Shown: positions 19,028-28,513, counted from the stretch's first letter. The stretch is DNA of 64,000 nt from Acidobacteriaceae bacterium (GCA_025350325.1 JANXYB010000008.1:1-64000), one strand, 5' to 3'. Notes: generated by a model not told the origin, from the letters alone. Translations and numbers: made by a program.

Positions 19028-19963
19028 ATGAAGCAGATCCTGATTCGCCTCGCCCTCACCTTGCCGGTCGTCTGGCTGGTGGTGTCGCTCGTCTTTCTGC
19101 TCATCCACCTGGTCCCGGGCGACCCCATTCTGCAAATGCTGGGCGACGGTGCCACACCCGCCGATTTAGGGCTTTTGCGCCATCAATATGGCCTTGACGA
19201 GCCACTGTTGACGCAATACGTCCATTACTGGAATGGCGTAGTTCACGGCAATTTAGGCAGTTCGATCCGTTTGCATGAGACGGTGGCGCATCTGATCGCT
19301 GCGCGGTATCCCTTTACCCTTGCTCTCACATTGACAGCATTGGTTTTAGGACTGGCATTGGCATTGCCCGCCGGTATTTTTGCGGCGGTGCATCGTGGCC
19401 GTTGGATCGACCAGACGCTCTCAGTGGTCAGCCTGTTCGGCCTGTCCGTGCCCGGTCTGGTTCTCGGGCCGGTACTGATTCTGTTTTTCTCCATCCGGCT
19501 GGGCTGGCTTCCGGTTTCCGGGGCTAGTTATGGGGGAGGGGTTGGACGCATTAATTGGCCATACCTTGTCTTGCCATCTGTCGCAATGGGCGCGTCGCTA
19601 GCGGCGATCCTCACCCGCATGGTACGCACCGCCATGCTTGAGGAACTCGGTCAGGACTACATCCGAACTGCCCGCGCCAAAGGTCTGAGTGAAGCCGGCG
19701 TGGTCTGGCGTCATGCGCTGCCAAACGCGCTGGTGCCGATCATTACTGTGGTGGGATTGCAGTTTGGCGCGCTGCTGGCGGGCGCAATCGTGACGGAAAC
19801 GATCTTCAGTTGGCCCGGCCTGGGTCGACTCGTAGTTACCGCCATCTCAAACCGCGACTATGCCCTTGTTCAAGGCTGCCTGCTCTCCATCGGATTGACC
19901 TATGTGCTGGTCAATCTGCTGACCGACGTTGTTTATCGTTGGGTCAATCCCCGCATGCGTTAG
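19028..19963 (+). CDS. Orphan DppB/OppB-type ABC transporter permease
   Basis: This 311-residue inner-membrane protein has six predicted membrane segments. TM1 is VVWLVVSLVFLLIHLVPGDP, and the PGDP signature and periplasmic LDEPLLTQYVHYWNGVVHGNLG are typical of the DppB family. The EAA loop (DYIRTARAKGLSEAGVVWRHALPNAL) couples to an ATPase. Its length is normal for a peptide/nickel-type permease. It is unusual in standing alone: no DppC permease, DppD/F ATPases or binding protein follow within the window. The next gene is an unrelated outer-membrane protein. Confidence 0.88.
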   Translation: MKQILIRLALTLPVVWLVVSLVFLLIHLVPGDPILQMLGDGATPADLGLLRHQYGLDEPLLTQYVHYWNGVVHGNLGSSIRLHETVAHLIAARYPFTLALTLTALVLGLALALPAGIFAAVHRGRWIDQTLSVVSLFGLSVPGLVLGPVLILFFSIRLGWLPVSGASYGGGVGRINWPYLVLPSVAMGASLAAILTRMVRTAMLEELGQDYIRTARAKGLSEAGVVWRHALPNALVPIITVVGLQFGALLAGAIVTETIFSWPGLGRLVVTAISNRDYALVQGCLLSIGLTYVLVNLLTDVVYRWVNPRMR

Positions 19964-20354
19964 GGAGCTTCGTTGGAAATTATGGTGAGAGGCTTACGTG
20001 AGATTTTCCTGCTCTGCATCTAATCGGCGCATGGCAAGGGGTTTTCTTTGCTTGGATGATAAAATCATCGAATTTTGGAATAGGCACGGCTCAAACAAGC
20101 GGCGGGAAAAGGTTAAAATTCGAAGGGGTAAAAGCCCATTGATCTATTTGGCTTTATTGCGACTTCTGAAGTCATGCCCTGTTACCAGGCGCCAATCATT
20201 GGGTTTTTCCGCAGCCTTTAAAACCATACTTTCCTAAGCTTGCAATGTCTTACTCAAAGGCTATTGCGGCTAGGACCAGCTTCCCTTGATGTGTTCTGAA
20301 ACACCGAACTTAGTCATTCAATGTAAAAAATCAATTGTAGGAGAGTTCTTCCGG
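19964..20354. other. Intergenic stretch after the orphan permease
   Basis: No convincing gene is present; an 80-codon open frame (19998-20237) lacks similarity and coding character. An inverted repeat GATGAT-AAA-ATCATC (20055-20069), followed by GAATTTT, may be a weak terminator for the permease. The second half is AT-rich and ends in the AGGAGAG ribosome site of the next gene. Confidence 0.5.
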
Positions 20355-22244
20355 ATGCGTTCTAACCAGCAAGAATTGCGAAGCGGGACTGCCGACTCTG
20401 CGATCGCGACAAATCGACAATCAATAGAGCATTCGCAGGCCAAGAGATTGTCGCGCTTTAAGCACGCAGTTACAGCGCTGGCGTTTGTTGCAGTCAACGT
20501 CTCATGTGCTGTTGCAGCGCAAGCCCAGGCGACCGACTCCGATCTGCGCGCCAGCTCCCCCACCGCGATCAGTCCTGCCGGACTACCAGAGCAGCTCGCC
20601 GCTCCAGTACCGCAAGCCGACATGCCCGAAGCTCCTTTGCCCGCTGCGACCGCACTGGTCCCCACCTTAGCTTCCGAGCCTCAAGAAAGCTCGAGCGCTT
20701 CTGCGTTCCTGACGACTGATCTAGTCGCAACAGAAGTGCCGACAGAAGCTGACCGCCGCCTTTCGCCGGCATTTCGCAAGGCTCAATTAGACCAATTGGA
20801 ATCCGACTTCGAGTCCAGCTTGGCGCCGACCAAGAATGTTGGTAGTCCATATGTTCAGTTGCAGGATTGCCCTCACGACCAGACTCATGCACGCGAATGC
20901 CGCATGCACTGGAAGCCGATGATCATCTCTTCGCTCCTCTTCAACGCTTTCGATAATGGGGGAAATCTATATACAGGGTTCTGGTATCGCTGGGAGACGA
21001 TGCATGGGAAGTGGTGGGACCGGACTATCAATTCAGCGGCGGGCTGGCAGTGGGACAAATGGAAAGATGACAATCCTTTTGTCGACGATTACATCGCTCA
21101 CCCCATGATGGGATCGATCACCAACAATATCTGGATCCAAAACGATCCCAAGGGTATGACTCTCGAGTTTGGCAACAACGGGCCCTACTGGCGCAGCCGT
21201 CTGCGCGCGACGGCGTGGTCAACGTTCTACAGCTTCGAGTGGAAACTCGGCCCACTCGGCGAAGCAGGCATCGGCCACAACGGCGATCACATCATCCTTG
21301 ATCGCGGCCTGATTACGACCGAGACTGGTTGGGTGGAGCTCGTGACTACACCCGTCGGTGGCCTTGGCTGGAACGTCGCTGAGGACTACCTCGACAAGCA
21401 TGCGATTCGCGCTCTCGAGGAAAAGAGTCGCAATCCGCTGCTTCTGACCATGTACCAGTTCCTCGCTCCGTCGAAGGGTTTCGCCAACATTCTGCGTTTC
21501 CGTCCGCCGTGGTATCGCGACTCACGCATTGTCAAAGCCAACAGCTTCTGGAGCGATCCTGGCGAAGGCCTTACCGCCAGCACTCAAGATGCGATGAAGC
21601 ATGCGACTGCATACGGCAATGACGGAGGGACGATGCCTGGCGCGGCCACGGTTCGATCTGCGGCTCTCGCACCATCGACCTGGCAGGGTCCCGGCGGTCG
21701 TCACGAGTTTGGTGCGTGGTGGGGCATGTCGTTGATGAGTGGGCATCTCTGGGGCTACGAAGGCGATGTGAAATACATGCCCATCGACCTACGCTATTCC
21801 TATGAACTGTATCGCCACAACAACGCGTGGGCGCTTCGCTATTCGCCTGAGTTGACCGCGCTGGCGATGATTGATTGGGCCACGCCCAGCAAAGCTCCAG
21901 TCGCCACACTCTATAACCAGCGCAAGCGGGTCTATGGCAGCGGTGTGAGTCCGGTCGGATTTCAGTGGGGTTTTCTACCGCTCAAAACGGTGCAGCCGTT
22001 CTTTTCAGGCGATGGTGGCTTTATCTACTTCATGGATCGCGTACTCAGCCCGCAAGGTTCGCGATGGATGTACAGCGTCGATTATGGCGCAGGAATCAAC
22101 GTCTTTCGCCACCGTAATCAGGCATGGACGATTGGCTATCGCTATCAGCACCTGTCAAACGGCAATATAAGTCTGCACAATCCGGGCACCGATGCGAACA
22201 CGTTTTACGTGGGTGTTTCGCGCTTTCACAATAAAGGGGAATAA
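20355..22244 (+). CDS. Outer-membrane protein: DUF3943-like domain plus PagL-like lipid A deacylase barrel
   Basis: This 629-residue exported protein starts at ATG 20355, where AGGAGAG lies about 9 nt upstream. It has a long basic leader and then a hydrophobic segment (VTALAFVAVNVSCAVAAQAQA). A Pro/Ala-rich linker follows (residues about 60-130). A central region (NPFVDDYIAHPMMGSITNN) resembles DUF3943. The C-terminal 90 residues resemble PagL/acyloxyacyl hydrolase: YRYQHLSNGNISLHNPG contains the His-x-Ser-Asn pattern that carries the catalytic His and Ser in PagL. It could remodel lipid A in the outer membrane. The two-part architecture and activity are inferred. Confidence 0.7.
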   Translation: MRSNQQELRSGTADSAIATNRQSIEHSQAKRLSRFKHAVTALAFVAVNVSCAVAAQAQATDSDLRASSPTAISPAGLPEQLAAPVPQADMPEAPLPAATALVPTLASEPQESSSASAFLTTDLVATEVPTEADRRLSPAFRKAQLDQLESDFESSLAPTKNVGSPYVQLQDCPHDQTHARECRMHWKPMIISSLLFNAFDNGGNLYTGFWYRWETMHGKWWDRTINSAAGWQWDKWKDDNPFVDDYIAHPMMGSITNNIWIQNDPKGMTLEFGNNGPYWRSRLRATAWSTFYSFEWKLGPLGEAGIGHNGDHIILDRGLITTETGWVELVTTPVGGLGWNVAEDYLDKHAIRALEEKSRNPLLLTMYQFLAPSKGFANILRFRPPWYRDSRIVKANSFWSDPGEGLTASTQDAMKHATAYGNDGGTMPGAATVRSAALAPSTWQGPGGRHEFGAWWGMSLMSGHLWGYEGDVKYMPIDLRYSYELYRHNNAWALRYSPELTALAMIDWATPSKAPVATLYNQRKRVYGSGVSPVGFQWGFLPLKTVQPFFSGDGGFIYFMDRVLSPQGSRWMYSVDYGAGINVFRHRNQAWTIGYRYQHLSNGNISLHNPGTDANTFYVGVSRFHNKGE

Positions 22245-22273
22245 AACGCCTTCACAATAAAGGGGAATGAAAC
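22224..22273 (+). repeat. Tandem duplication across the stop codon
   Basis: The unit TTCACAATAAAGGGGAAT(A/G)AAAC occurs twice with a 26-bp period (22225-22247 and 22251-22273). The first copy contains the stop codon of the DUF3943/PagL-like gene. It looks like a recent local duplication. Confidence 0.8.
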
Positions 22274-22282
22274 AAGACGGCG

Positions 22283-22750
22283 TCACGAAGCATAGGTTGA
22301 AAGGTCGATCAACTGGGCAGTGACGCCGCTCTCTTCAAAGGTCAGAAAGCCGATGGTGACCGGCAAATTAAAGCGCCGCGGCCCACACGATCCTGGGTTG
22401 AAGTAGAGTACGCCTTTGCGTTTCTCTATCAGCGGCTTGTGCGAGTGGCCATACAGTACAGCACTGAATTTCGCAGCGGCCGGATCGAGGTGCAGCGTGC
22501 CCACATCGTGAAGCATGTAGATGTAATGGCCTTCGATCAGCAGCACGTCCGTCTCAGGTAAGCGGCTGCATGGTCCGTTATTGTCCACGTTGCCGCGCAC
22601 CGCTGTGACCGGAGCGATCTGCTTTAAAGCTTTAAGAATGGATGCGTCACCCACATCACCAAGATGAAAGATGCGCTCGACGCCCGCTAGCGCCGGTGCG
22701 ACCACGGGGCGCAAAAGGCCGTGGGTGTCGCTGATGACTCCAATCTTCAT
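22283..22750 (-). CDS. YfcE/MJ0936-family metallophosphoesterase
   Basis: This 155-residue protein is close to the minimal calcineurin-like fold. The metal-binding motifs are visible in order: ISDTHG (residues 6-11), HLGDV, RGNVDN, and C-terminal YGHSHKP. The YfcE type hydrolyses phosphodiesters in vitro, and the natural substrate is usually unknown. It is cytoplasmic. It is convergent with the outer-membrane protein gene. Confidence 0.87.
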   Translation of the reverse strand: MKIGVISDTHGLLRPVVAPALAGVERIFHLGDVGDASILKALKQIAPVTAVRGNVDNNGPCSRLPETDVLLIEGHYIYMLHDVGTLHLDPAAAKFSAVLYGHSHKPLIEKRKGVLYFNPGSCGPRRFNLPVTIGFLTFEESGVTAQLIDLSTYAS

Positions 22751-22993
22751 ATGTTAAAGGCGCACAGCATGCTCAACCTGCAAGAAGAGTTATCGTTGGA
22801 CCTGGAAATTTCAAAGCCACTGTCGTGTTTGATGTCAAAGCTCGCTTCGGCACGTTTCACGATAGCATTCCGTTCAAGTAAAAGGGTAAGGGAAACGATT
22901 TCGCGCCTCAAGCGACATAGCAGAGCAACTAGTCGCCCCAGGGCCAGCATCCCAATTGAGTTAGCAAAACATCACGCTAACTGGGAGGTTACT

Positions 22994-23209
22994 TTGAATT
23001 CACATCGGTTTGCGCATAAAGCTGCTTGCATTTTAGGGGTGGGCATGTTGTGTACTGCGCCGCTCGCTATTGGCCAGTCCTCGGGACAGGGCGCTGCAGG
23101 CGACAAGAAGTTTGTAGTCGAAGCACTCCAAGGCGGAACCGCCGAAGTGCAGCTCGGACAACTTGCGCAGCAAAAAGGAAGCAGCGACGACGTTAAACAG
23201 TTCGGTCGG
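22994..23209 (+). pseudogene. Remnant of a DUF4142 secreted-protein gene
   Basis: A TTG start with GGGAGG 5 nt upstream opens a signal peptide (MNSHRFAHKAACILGVGMLCTAPLAIG). The beginning of a DUF4142 domain follows (KFVVEALQGGTAEVQLGQLA, then DDVKQFG). Such domains normally continue for another 100 or more residues. Here the reading frame passes at about 23201-23209 into aldo/keto reductase DNA in the wrong frame and stops at 23254. The sequence is consistent with a deletion that joined two genes. Confidence 0.75.
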
Positions 23210-23936
23210 AGCAGCGCTCAAAGGGAAACGCGACCGTGCCATTCTAATGAGTAAGGTATGTACGCATGGCCGTAAGAAAGACGTTGCCATGCGTATGCTT
23301 GAAGAGTCGCTGAAGCGGTTGCAGACAGACCACCTTGATGTATGGCAGGTGCACGAAGTCATCTACTACAATGACCCCGAGTTAGCCTATCAGCAGGATG
23401 GAGTTATCGAGGCACTGGCGACAGCCAGACAACAGGGGAAGGTGCGGTACGTCGGTTTCACTGGCCACAAGGATCCATCGATTCATCTCGATATGTTGAG
23501 CCGGGGATCTGCTTTCGACACAGTACAGATGCCGATCAATGCCTTCGACCCGAGTTATCGTTCCTTTGAACATGAGGTGCTTCCGGTCGCTGTCAAAAAG
23601 GGCATGGCGGTCTTTTCGATGAAGAGTATGGGCGGGTCGGGAGAGTCGATAGTTCAGGGTGCGCTGACGCCAACTGAAGCGCTCTCATATGCTATGAGTG
23701 TTAAGGGCGTGTCGACCACGATTTCTGGGATTGACTCAATGGCCGTCCTCGATCAGAACCTGCAAATTCTTCGTAACTTCCATCCGCTTGATGAAAGGCA
23801 GATGACTGATCTGCGCGCCCACGGGAAGCAGTTCAATGATGGGCGGTACGAATTATTCAAGAGCACCGTAAAGTATGACGGCGATATAGGAAGAGGGCTG
23901 CATAAATTTCCAAGTTCTGGGGAACTGCCGGCATAA
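23205..23936 (+). pseudogene. 5'-truncated aldo/keto reductase gene
   Basis: The frame from about 23205 (VGAALKGKRDRAILMSKV) to 23936 encodes the C-terminal two thirds of an aldo/keto reductase. It includes LKRLQTDHLDVWQVHEV with the catalytic-site His, KVRYVGFTGHKDP, and a C-terminal cofactor region. The first 80-100 residues, which would hold the catalytic Asp and Tyr, are missing and replaced by the DUF4142 remnant in another frame. No good start codon or ribosome site serves this frame. An internal ATG (23247) could at most give an inactive fragment. Confidence 0.78.
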
Positions 23937-23989
23937 GTCATTAAGCATCGTCGTTTAGCTCAAAGAAAGTCTAATGAAAGAGGAGTGGT

Positions 23990-24529
23990 ATGAGTCAGCG
24001 GAATGGAACTCACATAGCGAGTGGCATCGTAGCGGGCATCGCAGGCGGCTTGGTAGCGTCATGGGTCATGAATCAGTTCATGGCAGGTGTAGGTCCGAAA
24101 CTGCAAGAGGCTGTTCAAGGAAAGCAAGCGTCGTCGAACCGCGGACAATCGGAAGAGACCCAAGAGCCGAAGGATGACGCTACGATGAAAGCGGCGGATG
24201 CAATCGTCTCTACAGTGACGGGCGGACAGCACTTGTCGCATGAAGGCAGAGAGAAGGGCGGTCCAGTCGTTCACTACGCTTTCGGTGCAATTATGGGTGC
24301 CCTCTATGGTGCGCTCGCCGAAGGCTTGCCGGCGATCAGAGCTGGATTCGGTACTGCGTTTGGTTCGGCGTTGTTTACCGGCGCAGACTTATTCGCAGTT
24401 CCCGCGTTGCACCTGTCGGAGGCATCGGACAAACAGCCGGTGTCAGCCTTGGCTACGCCGTTCGCAGCCCACATCGTTTACGGCATGACTACGGAGGCTG
24501 TTCGTCGATTGGTTCGCGCGGTGCTTTAG
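23990..24529 (+). CDS. DUF1440/YagU-like inner-membrane protein
   Basis: This 179-residue protein has hydrophobic helices at residues 10-30 (GIVAGIAGGLVASWVMNQFM), 95-110 (YAFGAIMGALYGALAEG), 118-130 (FGTAFGSALFTGADLFAV) and near the C-terminus. The pattern and the MNQFMAG motif fit DUF1440. E. coli YagU of this family has been linked to acid resistance. A charged, probably disordered loop (residues 40-60) separates the first two helices. ATG 23990 follows GAGGAG. Confidence 0.72.
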   Translation: MSQRNGTHIASGIVAGIAGGLVASWVMNQFMAGVGPKLQEAVQGKQASSNRGQSEETQEPKDDATMKAADAIVSTVTGGQHLSHEGREKGGPVVHYAFGAIMGALYGALAEGLPAIRAGFGTAFGSALFTGADLFAVPALHLSEASDKQPVSALATPFAAHIVYGMTTEAVRRLVRAVL

Positions 24530-24595
24530 AGTTGCGCTATTGAAACGCATTGAGGCAGTCGACACCCGGGTGGATGCGTTACCATCCGAACATAA

Positions 24596-25729
24596 ATGTC
24601 TACCGCCGAACCTATTTCGCCAGTCGCTTTCGAATCTATCTCGTCGGTCGCTTCGCTCCGCGGCTCAGTTCTCGTACTCATTCAGTTTGATGTGTGTGAA
24701 GAGCTGCGCCTTGACGTGCTGCAGCAGACAATCAACGCACGTACGGTGAAGCAGCCGAGCATGAAGCATTTGGCGCCCGCCTATGTGCGCTACCAGAGGC
24801 CGCCCGTCGTCGAAGCGCTTGAGCCACTCGTGCTGGAGAGCGGCGAGCGCCTTGAAGGTGAGATCAAATATTACGACTACGGCGTGGTCAGCATCGTTTA
24901 TCAGTTGCCGTTTTCCGGCGATTGGGATGGTCTTGTCAATCTAGCGAGCAGGTGGGTATGGGACGTGGATTTTGCATCGCGCGCAGAACCGATCGTGCGA
25001 CGAACCATGCAGCGCGCCGCGACTGCAATGGTCAAGCCCTATCCCAATTGGCTTAGTGAAGACTACTTCATCTTTCACGTGCGCGAAGCCGGAGCAATGC
25101 CAACGGCTGCCGATCTGACGCGCGATCACAGCCTGCAAATTGCGCAAGTGGTTCGAGGGGACCGTCTTCAGTTGTCTCCAGGCGAATGCGCTGAAGTGCT
25201 GCAATCGCAAATTTCCTACTACTCAAACGACATGACGGTAATCGGCTGGAATGCTGCGTTCCTTTACGACAGTACAGTCGGTGCCGAGACCGCGATCCAG
25301 CTGCTGGAATATGCGAATTCTCAGCTGCTTGCGTTTCGCCATTACGATGAGTTGCTGACCGGTATTCTGGATAGCGTTTACGATACGTTAGACCGCAAAA
25401 TGGGCGTGCTGGCTCGATGGCGGCTGGCCAAATCCGCTTCAAACCTACACACGGTTTTGCTCGATGTCGCAGAATTAACCGAGCGTGCCGATAACGCGAT
25501 CAAGTTTCTCAGCGACATGTTTGCTGCGCGCCTATACAAGCTCGCTGCGGCTAAGGTTGGCGTTCCCGACTACAAAGACCTGGTTGCGCGAAAGGTGAAG
25601 ACGGCCGAAGATCTCTACAACTATATGGTTGACCAGTTCAACCAGAGCCGCGCATTTTTTCTTGAAGCCACAGTCGTCATGATTCTGCTTATTGAGCTTG
25701 TCTATCTTTTTCGCGGCCGTCCTCTTTAG
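24596..25729 (+). CDS. DUF155 (RMD1/YagE-like) family protein with C-terminal membrane anchor
   Basis: This 377-residue protein matches the RMD1/DUF155 layout. It has an N-terminal alpha/beta region (YYDYGVVSIVYQLPFSGDW), a long helical middle (HYDELLTGILDSVYDTLDR), and one C-terminal helix likely to cross the membrane (FFLEATVVMILLIELVYLF). In mitochondria relatives act in translation and organelle architecture; the bacterial role is not established. The N-terminal 25 residues are low-confidence: ATG 24596 has no obvious ribosome site. Confidence 0.75.
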   Translation: MSTAEPISPVAFESISSVASLRGSVLVLIQFDVCEELRLDVLQQTINARTVKQPSMKHLAPAYVRYQRPPVVEALEPLVLESGERLEGEIKYYDYGVVSIVYQLPFSGDWDGLVNLASRWVWDVDFASRAEPIVRRTMQRAATAMVKPYPNWLSEDYFIFHVREAGAMPTAADLTRDHSLQIAQVVRGDRLQLSPGECAEVLQSQISYYSNDMTVIGWNAAFLYDSTVGAETAIQLLEYANSQLLAFRHYDELLTGILDSVYDTLDRKMGVLARWRLAKSASNLHTVLLDVAELTERADNAIKFLSDMFAARLYKLAAAKVGVPDYKDLVARKVKTAEDLYNYMVDQFNQSRAFFLEATVVMILLIELVYLFRGRPL

Positions 25730-25842
25730 CTATCCTCTGACTTGCCTGCGAAGCTTGAGCTTTTTGCTGCCGTTGTTGCATCCAAACAAATGGCCGAGCG
25801 GCTTTGCGCTTATGCGGAACGATGACGAACCACAGGATAAAC

Positions 25843-27645
25843 ATGACCGCAAGAATTGAAGATTATGCCCTCATCGGTGATTGTGAGACCGGCGCACTGG
25901 TAGATCACAATGGCTCCATCGACTGGTTGTGCTGGCCAAATTTTTCGTCCGAAGCTTGCTTTGCGGCTCTGGTGGGGAGCGAAGCAAACGGCTATTGGAA
26001 GATCTCGCCAAGCATGCAGAACTTTCGCACCACACATCAATATCGCGATCACACACTCATTCTCGAAACCACCTTTGAGCACGCAGACGGAGCTGCGCTG
26101 CTGATCGATTTTATGCCGGTTCGCGACAAGCACTCGAAGATTGTTCGCATCATTAAAGGCCTTCGAGGAGAAACGGCGTTCCGCATGGAATTGGCGTTGC
26201 GGTTCGACTACGGTCGAACGGTTCCATGGGTCACACGTATCGAGGACGGGATTCGTGCCATCGCCGGCCCAAACCTGGCAGTCCTGCACGCGTCGGTAGG
26301 GGTGTGCGGCGAGAATCTGAAGACCGTTGCGGGATTTACCGTTCGCGAAGGTGAACGCGCCTGGTTTTCACTCACGTACGGCATTTCGTATGAGCGTGAT
26401 CCGAAGCAGACCGACGTATGGGTAGCTCTGAAAAAGACTCAGGATTTTTGGCAAGGCTGGAGCGGAAAGCTCAAATACGAAGGGGAGTATCGTCTCGCAG
26501 TCGAGAGGTCGCTCATTACACTTAAAGCCCTCACCTATCGGCCTACGGGCGGAGTTGTCGCAGCGGTTACCACTTCGCTGCCTGAGTCGATCGGTGGTGT
26601 GCGGAACTGGGACTACAGGTATTGTTGGCTGCGCGATACCACCTTTACGCTTCTGGCACTTGTAAATAGTGGCTATTTTGGAGAGGCCGCTGCATGGCAG
26701 GATTGGCTGTTGCGTGCGCTGGCAGGTAGTCCTGACCAGGTTCAAATTATGTACGGCATCAAAGGGGAACGTCAGCTTCAGGAGTGGGAGGCAGGTTGGC
26801 TCTGCGGCTATGAAAATTCGGGCCCCGTACGAATCGGCAATGCGGCCGCGATGCAAGTGCAACTGGATATTTATGGAGAGATGCTGGATTGCTTTTTCCA
26901 CGCGCAGCCTAAGATTGGGCGGCACCGCCAAGAGGATTTTCGTGTCTTGGTCTTGCTGCTGAAACATTTAGAAACAATATGCCAGGAACCGGACCAGGGC
27001 ATTTGGGAAACGCGAAGCGGCCCTCAGCAATTCACCTACTCGAAGATGATGGCATGGGTTGCATTTGATCGAGCGGTGCTGCTGGCAGAGCAACTCGGTT
27101 ACGAAGCACCCGTCGAAAAATGGAAGACTCTACGGGACAAACTCCACTCTGAGATTTGCCGTAACGGATTTAGCCAAAAAAGGGGCTGTTTCGTGCAGGC
27201 TTACGGGTCTGAGAATCTTGATGCGTCGCTACTGTTGATGCCACTGGTCGGCTTTCTTCCGGGCAACGATCCGCGCGTGAAGGCAACGGTGGAGGCTATC
27301 GAGCGCGAATTGATGCCGGGCGGATTGGTACTGCGGTACGACACCGTAAAGGTTGCGGATGGACTTCCTGGCGGCGAAGGCGCGTTCCTGGCATGCAGCT
27401 TCTGGATGGTGAGCGGCCTCAAAGCGATTGGGCGCGGTGAGGAGGCAATTGCGTTGTTCGAACGGCTGCTCAATCTTCGGAATGATCTGGGGCTATTGTC
27501 GGAGGAGTACGACCTATCAAGCAGACGGCTTCTCGGCAATTTTCCGCAAGCGTTTTCGCATATTGCTTTAGTCAACGCCGCGTTTGATTTAGTAGATTGC
27601 AAAAGTGTGCGCGAAAGATCGAATCGGCATTGCAGGCACTGTTGA
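25843..27645 (+). CDS. GH15 family trehalase/glucoamylase-like hydrolase
   Basis: This 600-residue cytoplasmic protein has an N-terminal beta-sandwich domain (MTARIEDYALIGDCETGALV, GSIDWLCWPNF) and an (alpha/alpha)6 barrel. RNWDYRYCWLRDTTF and GERQLQEWEAGW with PVRIGNAA carry the conserved acidic residues expected for inverting GH15 catalysis. The pattern is typical of bacterial GH15 trehalases or alpha-glucosidases; which one is not decidable here. ATG 25843 follows AGGA by 5 nt. ATG 25822 is an alternative start. The end reads CKSVRERSNRHCRHC, slightly unusual but without frameshift signs. Confidence 0.87.
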   Translation: MTARIEDYALIGDCETGALVDHNGSIDWLCWPNFSSEACFAALVGSEANGYWKISPSMQNFRTTHQYRDHTLILETTFEHADGAALLIDFMPVRDKHSKIVRIIKGLRGETAFRMELALRFDYGRTVPWVTRIEDGIRAIAGPNLAVLHASVGVCGENLKTVAGFTVREGERAWFSLTYGISYERDPKQTDVWVALKKTQDFWQGWSGKLKYEGEYRLAVERSLITLKALTYRPTGGVVAAVTTSLPESIGGVRNWDYRYCWLRDTTFTLLALVNSGYFGEAAAWQDWLLRALAGSPDQVQIMYGIKGERQLQEWEAGWLCGYENSGPVRIGNAAAMQVQLDIYGEMLDCFFHAQPKIGRHRQEDFRVLVLLLKHLETICQEPDQGIWETRSGPQQFTYSKMMAWVAFDRAVLLAEQLGYEAPVEKWKTLRDKLHSEICRNGFSQKRGCFVQAYGSENLDASLLLMPLVGFLPGNDPRVKATVEAIERELMPGGLVLRYDTVKVADGLPGGEGAFLACSFWMVSGLKAIGRGEEAIALFERLLNLRNDLGLLSEEYDLSSRRLLGNFPQAFSHIALVNAAFDLVDCKSVRERSNRHCRHC

Positions 27646-27719
27646 AATACGCACCGACCCATGGAGCAACTTGAGCCCGATGCGATTCTCGGTGCGCGGG
27701 GTGATCACAGGCCAGTCTT

Positions 27720-28490
27720 TTGAATCGGTCGCTTAACGCAAGCCTGACATATTCGTTAGTTGAAGAGCCCTTTAACAGTGATATTAACCAGACGCATCCT
27801 GGCAGCTTCGAGGCGAGCTTGAATTTTCTCATTCAGTCGGGCCAAAATCTTGTGCCCGGGACAAAATCGAAATCCTCATCGCACCTGTTGCGTTGGCTCA
27901 TGCAACTGGGCGGTCTCGGTCTTTTTTGCGTATCGATCATCGATTCGTCGCTGATTCCTATTCCGCTTCCCGGCAGCACGGACCTGCTGCTCTTGCTGCT
28001 AACTGCTCAGCGGTCCACATCGATTGCGATGCCGATATCGTTCGTCGCATGGGCGATTGCGGGCTCACTGATTGGGGGCTATTTTACGTGGGCCGCGGGA
28101 CTCAAGGGTGGGAATGCGGCAATCGAGAAGCTTGGGCGTGGGCGCTTTGTGCGCCGCATAACCGGATGGGTGAAGCGCAATGGGATGTTGTCACTGGGCA
28201 TTGCGGCCATTCTGCCGCCGCCCATTCCTCTGTTGCCATTTCTATTAGCCGCAGGGGCACTGGGATTGACACGTGGCCGGTTCTTCTTCTCGTACGGGGT
28301 AGCGCGCGCCATTCGTTACAGCTTCGTCGGTTGGCTGGGTTACACCTACGGGCGACGAGTGATAACGCTCTGGCAACGCGATCTCAAAGGCTGGTCCTCG
28401 GTAATTCTGTGGACCTACATCGGCCTCATTGCGGTTGGCGCAGTTTATACCTTGTGGAAGTATTTCAAATCACGCCGTGCGGGTGGATAG
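27720..28490 (+). CDS. VTT/DedA-like (YqaA-type) membrane protein
   Basis: The membrane core shows the VTT signature: IIDSSLIPIPLPGSTDLLLLLL (residues about 75-95), a glycine-rich second helix (AGSLIGGYFTWAAG), and the re-entrant region ILPPPIPLLPFLLAAGAL. VTT proteins of the DedA family include lipid scramblases/flippases. The start is uncertain: the longest frame starts with TTG at 27720 and has an unconserved N-terminal 55 residues, while ATG 27900 would start just before the first helix. It lies downstream of the GH15 gene on the same strand. Confidence 0.7.
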   Translation: MNRSLNASLTYSLVEEPFNSDINQTHPGSFEASLNFLIQSGQNLVPGTKSKSSSHLLRWLMQLGGLGLFCVSIIDSSLIPIPLPGSTDLLLLLLTAQRSTSIAMPISFVAWAIAGSLIGGYFTWAAGLKGGNAAIEKLGRGRFVRRITGWVKRNGMLSLGIAAILPPPIPLLPFLLAAGALGLTRGRFFFSYGVARAIRYSFVGWLGYTYGRRVITLWQRDLKGWSSVILWTYIGLIAVGAVYTLWKYFKSRRAGG

Positions 28491-28513
28491 AAACAAAGCG
28501 CTGGACGTGTAGA

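Noticed and set aside
19998-20237. 80-codon open frame after the orphan permease
   Set aside because: The translation is basic and low in similarity, and the stretch is AT-rich intergenic sequence.
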